NCBI RefSeq assembly: GCF_004217095.1
Contig: NZ_SHKO01000006.1
Span: forward strand, 1-41,622
Reading direction: 5' to 3'
Length of the DNA: 41,622 bases
DNA from: Advenella incenata
Lineage (GTDB): Bacteria; Pseudomonadota; Gammaproteobacteria; Burkholderiales; Burkholderiaceae_B
In this document: positions 7,563-15,054 of the stretch, piece by piece
Layout of the letters: each line of letters begins with the position of its first letter
Position numbering within the stretch: position 1 is the stretch's first letter
Made by a program: the position numbers and the translations under genes
Notes under the pieces: model-generated
Database searches by the model: none
What the model saw: the letters and a program-made list of their open reading frames with translations, nothing else
Told to the model about the DNA's origin: nothing

Positions 7563-7579
7563 GTAAACGATTCTGTAAA
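7563..7579 (-). promoter_or_regulatory. Two-unit TTTAC array after trfA
   Basis: Minus-strand GTTTACAGAATCGTTTAC has two TTTAC units 12 bp apart. The same 18-base string occurs, apart from its first base, in the par promoter at 32852-32869. It lacks the third unit and an obvious -10, so it may be a relic or a KorA-like control site facing trfA and oriV. Confidence 0.6.
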
Positions 7580-7676
7580 CGGCCATTCTTACCACATCGA
7601 AGATTGCTTTTACTGAGCTGGATATAATTGCGATTTTTGGGGTATATCCGCTGATTCTGCGACTTCTGAGGTACGG

Positions 7677-7685
7677 TTATCCACA
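7677..7685 (+). promoter_or_regulatory. DnaA box 1
   Basis: TTATCCACA, a perfect DnaA box, directly after the iteron at 7659-7676. Confidence 0.85.
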
Positions 7686-7898
7686 GAGGCGCGACTTTTG
7701 AGGTACGTTTTTATATTCTGTGCGACTTTTGAGGTACGGTAAAACGGCAATGTGTACCCCAAAAATCGCATTTTTGGGCTTTTGTGGTTTCTTAGCGTGA
7801 ATGTTTTCCACAATTTCTATATTTTTGATTGTGATATTGGCCCGAAATTCATGAATTTGCGACTTCTGAGGTACGATTTGCGATCTTTGAGGTACGAG

Positions 7899-7907
7899 TT
7901 ATCCACA
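7899..7907 (+). promoter_or_regulatory. DnaA box 2
   Basis: TTATCCACA again, directly after the iteron at 7880-7897. Both boxes have the same orientation and the same position relative to an iteron. Confidence 0.85.
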
Positions 7908-8077
7908 CTGCTGCGACTTTTGAGGTATAAAACCGCGACTTTTGAGGTACGTTTTTGCGACTTTTGAGGTATCAAGTTTGGGGTATTTAATAATTAAATC
8001 AACAGATTACGCAGCCCCTAACCTTATATAACCTATATAACCATAGACCGCGAAAATTTGCGACGTTTGAGGTATGG

Positions 8078-8540
8078 CAGAAACCCTTTCGCCTAACCCT
8101 CCGGTCGCCAAGGCTCCCTTCGCCCTTTGCTTCGCAAAGCCTTTTAATTCAAGTCCCGCTAAAGCGGGAAATATGAACCCTCACCCCAACACTGAGCTGC
8201 GCTGGTAGCAACAAATAAACATGAAAGGCTATGGCCGCGGGAACCGTGCCGGTTCCCCTGTCCTCCTTTCGCTTCGCTACAGTCGCGGCCTCGACCCCTT
8301 ATGTGAAAACCTGCGGTTTTCCCCGCAAGCGGCACCCCTTTCCCTTCGGTTCTGCAATAAGAGGGGCATACGACAGGTTTAAAAGTGTCGTCTCGTTTGT
8401 GTAGCGGGCTTGTGTGGGCTTTTTTTTGAAGTCTGAAGGGTAAGGTATGTAAAGCAAATTATCTTCAAACGTCATGATTAAGTTTGAAGTACGATTTTAT
8501 CAAGAGATCACAGCGGTTTAAATATTCAATAAATGAGTAT
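8078..8540. other. Hairpin-rich non-coding region downstream of oriV
   Basis: No convincing ORF was found. Several perfect hairpins occur in a row: CTTTGC-TTC-GCAAAG, TCCCGC-TAAA-GCGGGA, GGGAACC-gtgcc-GGTTCCC nested in a GGCCGCG...CGCGGCC pair, GAAAACC-tgc-GGTTTTC, and CGACA...TGTCG. The base composition is more GC-rich than its neighbours and C-rich on the plus strand. This is compatible with a single-strand initiation site or a structured RNA, but I cannot assign one. Confidence 0.5.
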
Positions 8541-8545
8541 ATTAA

Positions 8546-8586
8546 TTTACAAAACAGTTTACTTTTAAGTTTACTTTTGCTATAAT
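8546..8586 (+). promoter_or_regulatory. TTTAC-array promoter of the 8.6-kb membrane operon
   Basis: TTTAC occurs at 8546, 8558 and 8570, exactly 12 bp apart and in the same direction. The middle unit is the -35 (TTTACT 8558-8563) and TATAAT (8581-8586) is the -10, with a 17-bp spacer. The element closely matches those before stbB and the ssb operon, so all should answer to one regulator, proposed here to be the triple KorA-like protein at 34904-35545. Confidence 0.85.
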
Positions 8587-8628
8587 TTAAACAAGTTCTA
8601 AGGGAAACTTTTTAAGCAGGAGTCAAAC

Positions 8629-9162
8629 ATGAGCAAAGACAACTACTCTTTCAGTTCGAATAAATTTGTTGGGCCACCGGCTCCTTTTAGCTATGTCGCT
8701 GTTTCATGTGCACAGACTATTGCTAAAGTCGGAATTTTCATTTTCATTGCTACAGTTGTGATCTTATCAATAGTTGAGTTTGGGCCTGGTATAGCTAATT
8801 TTTTAGCAAATACATATTCAGAATTTTTAAATTTTGTTGGTTCTGGCGGGTATGTTTGGATTTGCTTCTGTCTGGGCTTATTTGCTGCTTCTGTATTTTT
8901 CTGGGGTATATGCGTTGGCAATAAATTAAGTTGGGAGTTACCAATTTTACCGTCTATTTGTATTGGTCTGGTTTGTATATTCTGCTGGCTTTTGTGCGCA
9001 CTAGCCGTCTCTGAAGTATTGGGAGCATTTAAAGTCTTATCCGAGCCCACACCTTTTACCACTGCTGTTTTTATATTAATTTGGTTGCCTGGAGTCTGCG
9101 GTTTTACTATGTTATTGGCCCAGTTTATTGATATTTTCACCCAACCAATATTCAAGGTTTAG
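8629..9162 (+). CDS. Four-helix membrane protein, unknown
   Basis: The product has 177 residues with hydrophobic segments at about 28-52, 76-98, 107-130 and 140-165 and short polar loops. No motif is recognised. The ATG follows GCAGGAGTCAAAC. It is the first gene after the TTTAC-array promoter, so it should be co-regulated with the transfer genes. A role in surface exclusion or host adaptation would be a guess. Confidence 0.65.
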   Translation: MSKDNYSFSSNKFVGPPAPFSYVAVSCAQTIAKVGIFIFIATVVILSIVEFGPGIANFLANTYSEFLNFVGSGGYVWICFCLGLFAASVFFWGICVGNKLSWELPILPSICIGLVCIFCWLLCALAVSEVLGAFKVLSEPTPFTTAVFILIWLPGVCGFTMLLAQFIDIFTQPIFKV

Positions 9163-9172
9163 GAGCAATACA

Positions 9173-9724
9173 ATGAACTGGAATCAACGATATTTGAAAA
9201 TTTTTCTAGCACTGGCGATGATCATTGGTGCTTATCAACTAATGATGTTTATAGCTGCAGAACCTGATGAAAATGAAGTATCAGCGGGGGGTACAGAAGT
9301 TAACCTAACTTTTGTTTATATTGTCTTAAGCATACTTATTGCGGCATTGTATTTTGCGGCTAATTATTTATCTAAGTGTTATGACGGTGAAGTGCCGAAG
9401 GTTGTAGATAACTTAATATTTGGGATTGTGGTCATTTTTGGTTTTCCGGCAATAGCTGTGGCCTTTATTTATAATTCAACGACCGTTACGGAAATTAAAA
9501 GCGTGGGTCAGATTCGGAAATTGACATTTCAAGCAGAAACGTTCTTTGAATCGCGTACTACTATGGTTGAAACTACAAAGGGTTTCTATATAGTTGCGGG
9601 ATATCCACCCGGGCGCCCAGGTCAGGAAGTTGAGATAAGAAGCAATAAAAAGAAGGACGAATTCATGTGTTCAGCGGGAGAAAAGGATTTGTTGAGCTGC
9701 TCCAAGGTAATTAAAAGTTATTGA
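9173..9724 (+). CDS. Membrane protein with C-terminal extracytoplasmic-type domain
   Basis: From ATG 9173 (after TTAGGAGC) the product has 183 residues. Hydrophobic segments lie at about 8-24, 40-62 and 80-102; they precede a soluble beta-like domain (residues 105-183) with two Cys near the end (FMCSAGEKDLLSCSK). A longer start at 9128 would overlap the upstream gene. The family is not recognised. It is the second gene of the 8.6-kb operon. Confidence 0.6.
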   Translation: MNWNQRYLKIFLALAMIIGAYQLMMFIAAEPDENEVSAGGTEVNLTFVYIVLSILIAALYFAANYLSKCYDGEVPKVVDNLIFGIVVIFGFPAIAVAFIYNSTTVTEIKSVGQIRKLTFQAETFFESRTTMVETTKGFYIVAGYPPGRPGQEVEIRSNKKKDEFMCSAGEKDLLSCSKVIKSY

Positions 9725-9734
9725 TATTGTTTAA

Positions 9735-9754
9735 AATCAATCAATCAATCAATC
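9735..9754 (+). repeat. Tetranucleotide tandem repeat (AATC)x5
   Basis: Five perfect AATC copies lie in the short gap before the gene at 9781. Slippage could change the spacing of the leader, but the repeat is 27 bp from the start codon and not in a coding frame. Confidence 0.8.
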
Positions 9755-9780
9755 GCATTTTTGTAGAAAACTGAATTTCA

Positions 9781-10104
9781 ATGAATCAAAAACCTAATGG
9801 TGAGCCTCCTAAGTCGCTCAAACAACAGGAAAAAGAACATCAAGAGAAGCTAGATTCCATGACCCCTGAAGAACGCGAGGGATTTGACAAGGTTTTAGCA
9901 ACTTTAGATGATATATATAAATCAGAACATCCAATTTTTCATTGGCTGCATAAACATATTAATCAAATTTGTCTAACCTCAATGATTGCTGGGGCGATTG
10001 TTGGCATTATCGGAATTCTGAATGACAGTAAGGTATTGACGTTTTCTGGTCTTGGCTTTGCAATATTTGTAATAGCATTTTGGTTTATGGTTAGAGAAGA
10101 TTAA
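9781..10104 (+). CDS. Small two-helix membrane protein, unknown
   Basis: The product has 107 residues: a charged coiled-coil-like N-terminus (residues 1-50) and two hydrophobic segments (about 62-82 and 84-103). The topology suggests a cytoplasmic N-terminal domain. No good Shine-Dalgarno sequence precedes the ATG. It is third in the operon; the function is unknown. Confidence 0.55.
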   Translation: MNQKPNGEPPKSLKQQEKEHQEKLDSMTPEEREGFDKVLATLDDIYKSEHPIFHWLHKHINQICLTSMIAGAIVGIIGILNDSKVLTFSGLGFAIFVIAFWFMVRED

Positions 10105-10131
10105 CCTTCTGCAAATACGAGGGATTTGGAC

Positions 10132-10413
10132 ATGAGTACACAGAGGGCATTAGAAAAATCGCACTGGCATTCGGCAGTATCCAGTTCTATATGTGTTATT
10201 GCTTCAATCGCAACTTTTATAATGTCTTTTTGGGCCGAATCTTTGGAACAAGAAATAGGGTTTGGTAGATCTATTCTTGGATATAACAGGGATTGGCTTG
10301 TACATGGACGTTGGTATTTTTTTGCTGCGATTGTAGTATTCACCTTATTTGCAATTCTTTCTTTCATGAAGTATAAAAAATACCAGCCTATAAGCCATGC
10401 AAAATTTAAGTGA
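10132..10413 (+). CDS. Small two-helix membrane protein, unknown
   Basis: From ATG 10132 (after GAGGGA) the product has 93 residues with hydrophobic segments at about 15-35 and 60-78 and a basic C-terminus. It overlaps the following HTH gene by 17 bases, so translation of the two is coupled. The family is not recognised. Confidence 0.55.
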   Translation: MSTQRALEKSHWHSAVSSSICVIASIATFIMSFWAESLEQEIGFGRSILGYNRDWLVHGRWYFFAAIVVFTLFAILSFMKYKKYQPISHAKFK

Positions 10414-10738
10414 AAGACTCCGCTATGCAATGCAACACGCCGATATTTCTCAGTCTGATTTAGCTAGAAAAACTGGCGCTAAAAGGTCATCAGTTAGCAA
10501 TTGGGCCAGCGGCAAAACAAAAAATTTGAAAGGGAAAAATTTAGTTTTAGCGGCTGAGCTGCTTTGCGTGAAAAGTGAATGGCTGGCGACTGGTCAAGGC
10601 CCAATGAAAGACAGCTGGCCGTTCGTTGATTTTTCTATTGCAGAACTAAAACAGCTACCTGAAACCGCTATAGAGGAAATTTCTGAATATATCGTAATGA
10701 AAATTGAGAAGCAAAAGAAATTGGCAGTTTTATCCTAA
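10397..10738 (+). CDS. XRE-family (phage repressor-like) regulator
   Basis: The 113-residue protein has a lambda-repressor-type HTH in residues 1-60 (RLRYAMQHADISQSDLARKTG, KRSSVSNWASG, AAELLCVKSEWLATGQGP). The SEWLATGQGP ending is typical of phage-type regulators with this fold. It lacks the peptidase domain of cI/LexA proteins, so it would not be cleaved in the SOS response. It lies inside the membrane-protein operon and may regulate it or another site. No own promoter was seen. Confidence 0.85.
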   Translation: MQNLSERLRYAMQHADISQSDLARKTGAKRSSVSNWASGKTKNLKGKNLVLAAELLCVKSEWLATGQGPMKDSWPFVDFSIAELKQLPETAIEEISEYIVMKIEKQKKLAVLS

Positions 10739-10754
10739 CGGGGCTCTTTGTAAA

Positions 10755-10955
10755 ATGAATGTATTTAAAACGAAATTAGCTCGAAAACTAGTACCATCGG
10801 CACTATTAACCTTCCTTGGCATAGCAATAATGGCATATGGACTTCTTTATTTTGAACCAGCTATTGGTTTTGTTGGGAATATTGTGTTCGTGCTGAGCGT
10901 TTTCTCTGGTATTTTCATCTGGGCATTTAATGATAGTGCTAAACAAAATTCTTGA
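10755..10955 (+). CDS. Very small two-helix membrane protein
   Basis: From ATG 10755 the product has 66 residues with hydrophobic segments at about 12-32 and 37-58. An in-frame extension back to 10704 would overlap the HTH gene and is less likely. It overlaps the next gene by 26 bases. Function unknown. Confidence 0.5.
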   Translation: MNVFKTKLARKLVPSALLTFLGIAIMAYGLLYFEPAIGFVGNIVFVLSVFSGIFIWAFNDSAKQNS

Positions 10956-11187
10956 TCGACTACATGCCGTCTGTCCTGGCTCGTATCGACTCGATGAAGC
11001 CGAGGTAATTCACCTTCATGGGCAATACGTGCTTGACATTGACGAAGATAGCGCGCTGCCAACAGTATCACTTGATGAACGAATGGAAGTTGGTGGCAAT
11101 GTAACGATTGCCGATTGGATAGTTGACAACGAAGCCGTTCTTGATGAAATCGTAGCGGCTGTAGTGGATTTGAAAAACGATAGTTAA
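10930..11187 (+). CDS. Small acidic protein, unknown
   Basis: The 85-residue product is acidic and soluble (VLDIDEDSALPTVSLDERMEVGG, IVDNEAVLDEIVAAVVDL). It starts within the 3' end of the preceding membrane gene. It is the last gene of the rightward 8.6-kb operon and is convergent with the minus-strand gene ending at 11189. The family is not recognised. Confidence 0.55.
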   Translation: MIVLNKILDRLHAVCPGSYRLDEAEVIHLHGQYVLDIDEDSALPTVSLDERMEVGGNVTIADWIVDNEAVLDEIVAAVVDLKNDS

Positions 11188-11188
11188 T

Positions 11189-11437
11189 TTAGTGCCTGGT
11201 TAACGGAACCACGTTGATGATGATTTCAACTGCAATCAGATCCCTTGTTCCATTGCTTTTGCCAAGCTCAACAAAGGGCACTGGCCCTATTGCCTCCGTC
11301 TCGATGTAAACAATACGTATAAATTTTCTTATTTTACGAGCGGCAGGTATTGTTTCTGCAAAAGGGGATAGCCATGTTTTGGTATGAAATTCATACATTG
11401 TGCCTGGCACAAGGTCATCCAGTTCTGTCATATACAT
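11189..11437 (-). CDS. Small protein distal to the T4SS operon, unknown
   Basis: The 82-residue product is mixed alpha/beta in appearance, without membrane segments or known motifs. It lies beyond the hairpin terminator at 11463-11481, so it would need read-through or its own promoter. Its stop is two bases from that of the rightward operon. It could be spurious, but it fills the space well. Confidence 0.45.
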   Translation of the reverse strand: MYMTELDDLVPGTMYEFHTKTWLSPFAETIPAARKIRKFIRIVYIETEAIGPVPFVELGKSNGTRDLIAVEIIINVVPLTRH

Positions 11438-11462
11438 TTGAATCCAAAATCTAAAGCGAAAT

Positions 11463-11481
11463 AAAGGCCCTAGGGGCCTTT
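11463..11481. terminator. Terminator at the end of the virB/virD4 operon
   Basis: AAAGGCCC and GGGCCTTT form an 8-bp stem with a TAG loop and T-rich flanks on both strands. It follows the last gene of the leftward transfer operon (ending at 11498). Confidence 0.75.
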
Positions 11482-11497
11482 ATTTGTATTCCAAGGG

Positions 11498-12013
11498 TTA
11501 CCGCTGTTTCTCTGCTTCTCTGGCCGCTGGTGGCCGTTCTTGGGCTTTCTCATGGCCTTTTTCCCTGCTGACATCTTTTTTAAACTTCTCGATGTTTTCT
11601 AAGAATAATTTTCGAGATTGTTCATTTGTAATGTTCTTTTCAGCCCATTTTTCAGCGTCTTTGCTATAACGCTCTACTCTGGCCTGCTCAGGGTTCATGA
11701 GTCGGGTAGAGCCGCGCTCATTGTCATATTTAATGGAAATAGTCGTTTTAGGCTTAATTTCGTTACGATCAAACCTATCTCCTATTTCTTTGCCTTTATC
11801 CAGTTTTGACAGATCATGAGCAATAGCAGTCCGATAGCCGACCTGTTGAATCAAGTGGCTATCGGTCATCAACAGAATCCGTCCAGTGTAGTCGCTATTA
11901 CGTTTCGGTAAATGTACATAGCCCTGCCCTTCTCGCATAACTGCTTCACGTGCTGTTTCAAAATCAGGCTTAGGAAGTAGATCGCCGATGGTTTTGCGTT
12001 CTTCATTAGACAT
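11498..12013 (-). CDS. KfrB-domain protein
   Basis: The 171-residue protein has in residues 30-80 the pattern YTGRILLMTDSHLIQQVGYR followed by TAIAHDLSKLDKG, which matches the KfrB domain known from IncP plasmids (a partner in Kfr nucleoid/partition-related proteins) and from relaxase tails. The C-terminus is highly charged. It is the last gene of the transfer operon, 69 bases after virD4. Confidence 0.7.
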   Translation of the reverse strand: MSNEERKTIGDLLPKPDFETAREAVMREGQGYVHLPKRNSDYTGRILLMTDSHLIQQVGYRTAIAHDLSKLDKGKEIGDRFDRNEIKPKTTISIKYDNERGSTRLMNPEQARVERYSKDAEKWAEKNITNEQSRKLFLENIEKFKKDVSREKGHEKAQERPPAAREAEKQR

Positions 12014-12082
12014 AATTTAAATTCCTATCGAGGTAATTAATCAACACCCGTATCGTGGGCAGAGTCCGGACTGTTTCGGCAT

Positions 12083-14047
12083 TTAAGCATTTGGGTCTAA
12101 CGTTGTATCAGAAGTTCCCATATAAGGCGTATCCAATTTTTCAAGATATTCCTTTTTATATGCTTCAGCTAGTTTCTCAACTGCTTCGATCCGTGCCTGT
12201 TCACTTTCAGGCGAGTCGTTGCCAGTATCTTCTTCGTTGACGATATCCAACAATTTCTGCATATCTGGGCTTTGCTCCGGTTTTTTTAAGTCCATAAATT
12301 CACCTTCCTGGTAATAATCACTGCGATAAACTGATGATTTGTAAATACGCCAATTGGGCTTAGGGACAACTTCTTTAATCGGGATTGTGCGTGTTGTTCC
12401 GTCTATCTGAACATCTTCACAATCGACGGCTGCCAAACGTTCTTTAAAATAATCCTCCTTAAAATAACGAATTTTTTCGGACAAAATAATGGGTATTCCT
12501 GGCCGACTGATAAGCTCTTTTTCGATGCTTAAAGAAAGCAATTCTTGAGGCAGCATTAAGGCTCGTTGCTGCTGTGATTCGGTTTCTGAGCGGCCAGACT
12601 GCGAAAATGACCGTTGCACAGATTTTGACTTTATCGTGTTGTAGCCAATCATCTTGCTGTATTCTTCTGCCTCTTTGACCTTTCGAGGCGTGTAGTAAAT
12701 GACAGCGCCCATATTGCTGATCAAGTTTTCTGCGTCTTTTCCATAGGTAGATTCAAGCTGCGTCTTGTCTTGAATAATGAGAGCCAGGCGCATGTTATAT
12801 CCGGCCATGAATCCAACGCCTTTTGCGATAATTGAGATTTTTCCAGCTGCTGTGAATTCGTCTAGCATCAACAAACATTGATATTTCAGAGCCGGGTTCT
12901 GTTCTGGCAATTCCTTTACGTTTTCATTGATTAATTGAGTAAAAAATAAATTAATCAGAAAATCAGCCTGGACAATATTTGCGGGATCAATATGTATATA
13001 AATGCTCATTTTCTTTTTGCGAACTTCACGCAAATCAAAATCGTCGCCACTTGTGGCTTTATCGACAACGGCATTTTCCCAACGGCTAAGTTTGGCATTG
13101 AAGGTTTGTAAGATATTGCCAATGGAGTTTTCAGAACCCGTTAGAACACGATTTAAGGCGTTCACACAGCGGTTAGACAGCGGTAGTTCTGATTCTTTAC
13201 GAAGCGCAATGACAGAGTTTAGATAATCAACGGTTTTTTGCCCTTTTCCTGATGCTTGTCTAACCACTTCCCCGAGTGTGTTTGGCAGTGATGGGGTTTC
13301 AAACACCAATAGAACGACACCCAGGAAAAAGTCCCGAGCCATATCATTCCAAAAAGCATCATTGTCATTGCCGGAATTGGATGGAAAAATCATATTCGCC
13401 AAATTCATAATATCGTTGACGCGAAACTTTTCATCATCCGATATATAAGAAAGTGGGTTCCACCTATGGCTATTTTCAGAAAAAGGGTTGAAATAATATA
13501 TTTTGTTTTTCAGATGCCTTTTCCGGAATTGTGATGTTATTTGATAGTTTTCACCTTTGATATCCAGAACGACAGTACTGTCAGGGAAGGTTAATAAATT
13601 TGGAATAACGAACCCTACACCCTTACCTGTCCTTGTTGCAGCGGCCAACATGACGAACTCATAGCCTGGGAGTTTTAAAAAATCTTTTTTCAAACGGCCA
13701 AGAATGATCCCCTTGTTATTCAAAAAACCCTCTTTATTAAGATCAGAGCGATTGGCAAAGCGAGTTTTACCGTAAAGTTCAGGGCCTTTTTTGCCAGTCA
13801 ACAACATGGCTACAAATGCGGCTGCTGGAGCGATATATCCAACTGCAAGGGCAATGTATACCTTTTTTATGTGAGGTTCTTGAAAGGTTTGAAACGCATC
13901 ATATATTGTGAAGAACGATATGTTGACAGGGATTTGTTTGAACACAATAAAGAGGACATACCCAGCTATGAAACTGGCTATCAGGACATAAAGAACCAAA
14001 GAAACAAGAGCGAATAAAATGGCGAAGATTATCTTTGGTTTACTCAT
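12083..14047 (-). CDS. virD4: VirD4/TraG-type coupling protein
   Basis: The 654-residue T4SS coupling ATPase has membrane segments at about residues 5-36 and 63-85, a Walker A region (ATRTGKGVGF, residues 137-146) and a Walker B (LLMLDEFTAAGK). It recruits the relaxosome to the secretion channel. The length is normal for VirD4 with an acidic C-terminal tail. Its start overlaps the virB11 stop as ATGA. It is placed after virB11 rather than with the relaxase gene. Confidence 0.96.
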   Translation of the reverse strand: MSKPKIIFAILFALVSLVLYVLIASFIAGYVLFIVFKQIPVNISFFTIYDAFQTFQEPHIKKVYIALAVGYIAPAAAFVAMLLTGKKGPELYGKTRFANRSDLNKEGFLNNKGIILGRLKKDFLKLPGYEFVMLAAATRTGKGVGFVIPNLLTFPDSTVVLDIKGENYQITSQFRKRHLKNKIYYFNPFSENSHRWNPLSYISDDEKFRVNDIMNLANMIFPSNSGNDNDAFWNDMARDFFLGVVLLVFETPSLPNTLGEVVRQASGKGQKTVDYLNSVIALRKESELPLSNRCVNALNRVLTGSENSIGNILQTFNAKLSRWENAVVDKATSGDDFDLREVRKKKMSIYIHIDPANIVQADFLINLFFTQLINENVKELPEQNPALKYQCLLMLDEFTAAGKISIIAKGVGFMAGYNMRLALIIQDKTQLESTYGKDAENLISNMGAVIYYTPRKVKEAEEYSKMIGYNTIKSKSVQRSFSQSGRSETESQQQRALMLPQELLSLSIEKELISRPGIPIILSEKIRYFKEDYFKERLAAVDCEDVQIDGTTRTIPIKEVVPKPNWRIYKSSVYRSDYYQEGEFMDLKKPEQSPDMQKLLDIVNEEDTGNDSPESEQARIEAVEKLAEAYKKEYLEKLDTPYMGTSDTTLDPNA

Positions 14048-15054
14048 TTCATCAACTCGTATTTTTTATCCGGATTGTAGTAAATCTCGGTGATTCGCCG
14101 CTTTCCGTTAAATTCTTCAAAATGAATGATTATGTCGATGGTCATAAACAGGAGCCGACGAATCATTTCATTATCAAGTCTGCTGCCAGCCTGTGATTCT
14201 TTAATCATGATCACAAGTTGTTCCCAAGCAAGCATTGGACTATCAGCATGTAATGACGTGATAGAGCCTGGATGGCCTGAAGCGGCGGTACGGATGAAAT
14301 ACAAACATTCTTCGCTGCGTACTTCTGCTAGCAGGATACGGTCAGGTTTCATACGTAGACAGCTTTTTACTAGGTCTTGTGTATCAATGTCTGCTTTACC
14401 GGATTTAGTAGCTGAATACAGCAAATTGACCTGATTTTGATGTGGTAGAAATAATTCTCTAACGTCTTCAATCGTGATTAGACGTTCATGTAAGGGAATT
14501 TCTTTGACGATTCCCTTCATGAACGTTGTTTTTCCTGATCCAGTCGCACCACAACAAATGATGTTTTTTCTATAGATAACTGCCTTTCTAATGAACTCTT
14601 TAAACTTTTTATCGGATAACAGTTTTTTGAGCTCATTCTCTTTTTCATTCGTTTCAAATCGTGATACTGCTATGTCGTTGAATAAACCCTGTTTGTCAAA
14701 GTCATCAAGATCAAGATCAACTTGTGAAGGTCTACGGATAGTTAACGAAATCCTATTTTTCTCAACTGCTGGCGGCATAACTAGCTGGATACGTGAACCA
14801 TCCGGCATCGAGCTCGATAAAAGTGGGTTTGACTCATCCCACTTTTGATTAGAGAATTTTGCAACGGCAACACCTAACTTTGTCAGATGACTTGTTGTCA
14901 CCTGCTCTACCCTGCTTGATTGCCATGTTGAATTCTTGAGTGACATAACAATGTTGGGTTCGTTAACTACAATTTCAGTAACTTGTTCATCCTCGAAAAA
15001 TGGCTGAAATGGTTTAAGAAAGTGCACCACTGAGGTTGGTTGTTCAGTAATCAT
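14044..15054 (-). CDS. virB11: VirB11 traffic ATPase
   Basis: The 336-residue hexameric secretion ATPase has Walker A GATGSGKTT (residues 169-177), an Asp box (TIEDVRELFL), Walker B (RMKPDRILLAEVR) and a His box (GHPGSITSLHAD). The N-terminal domain has the usual RISLTIRRPS segment. It overlaps virD4 and virB10 by 4 bases on each side. Confidence 0.97.
   Translation of the reverse strand: MITEQPTSVVHFLKPFQPFFEDEQVTEIVVNEPNIVMSLKNSTWQSSRVEQVTTSHLTKLGVAVAKFSNQKWDESNPLLSSSMPDGSRIQLVMPPAVEKNRISLTIRRPSQVDLDLDDFDKQGLFNDIAVSRFETNEKENELKKLLSDKKFKEFIRKAVIYRKNIICCGATGSGKTTFMKGIVKEIPLHERLITIEDVRELFLPHQNQVNLLYSATKSGKADIDTQDLVKSCLRMKPDRILLAEVRSEECLYFIRTAASGHPGSITSLHADSPMLAWEQLVIMIKESQAGSRLDNEMIRRLLFMTIDIIIHFEEFNGKRRITEIYYNPDKKYELMK

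Larger units (their letters stand above)
7630..8077 (+). repeat. oriV iteron array
   Basis: About nine direct copies of a 17-18-bp unit, consensus GCGACTTTTGAGGTACG, occur at 7659, 7691, 7722, 7859, 7880, 7913, 7935, 7957 and 8060. There is a weaker copy at 7630-7645 and an inverted weaker copy at 7754-7769. Two DnaA boxes (7677, 7899) and AT-rich stretches (about 7770-7855 and 7975-8045) complete the origin. Downstream of a TrfA-type gene this is the vegetative origin. The split into two clusters around an AT-rich spacer is clear. Confidence 0.93.

Noticed and set aside
7752-7967. Reading frames across the oriV iterons (both strands)
   Set aside because: The peptides simply repeat the iteron translation (LRYDLRSLRYEL and similar); the DNA repeats explain them.
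7630-8077. CRISPR array suspected from regular repeats
   Set aside because: Repeats are 17-18 bp, unevenly spaced, without uniform spacers or cas genes, and lie after a TrfA-type gene with DnaA boxes; they are replication iterons.
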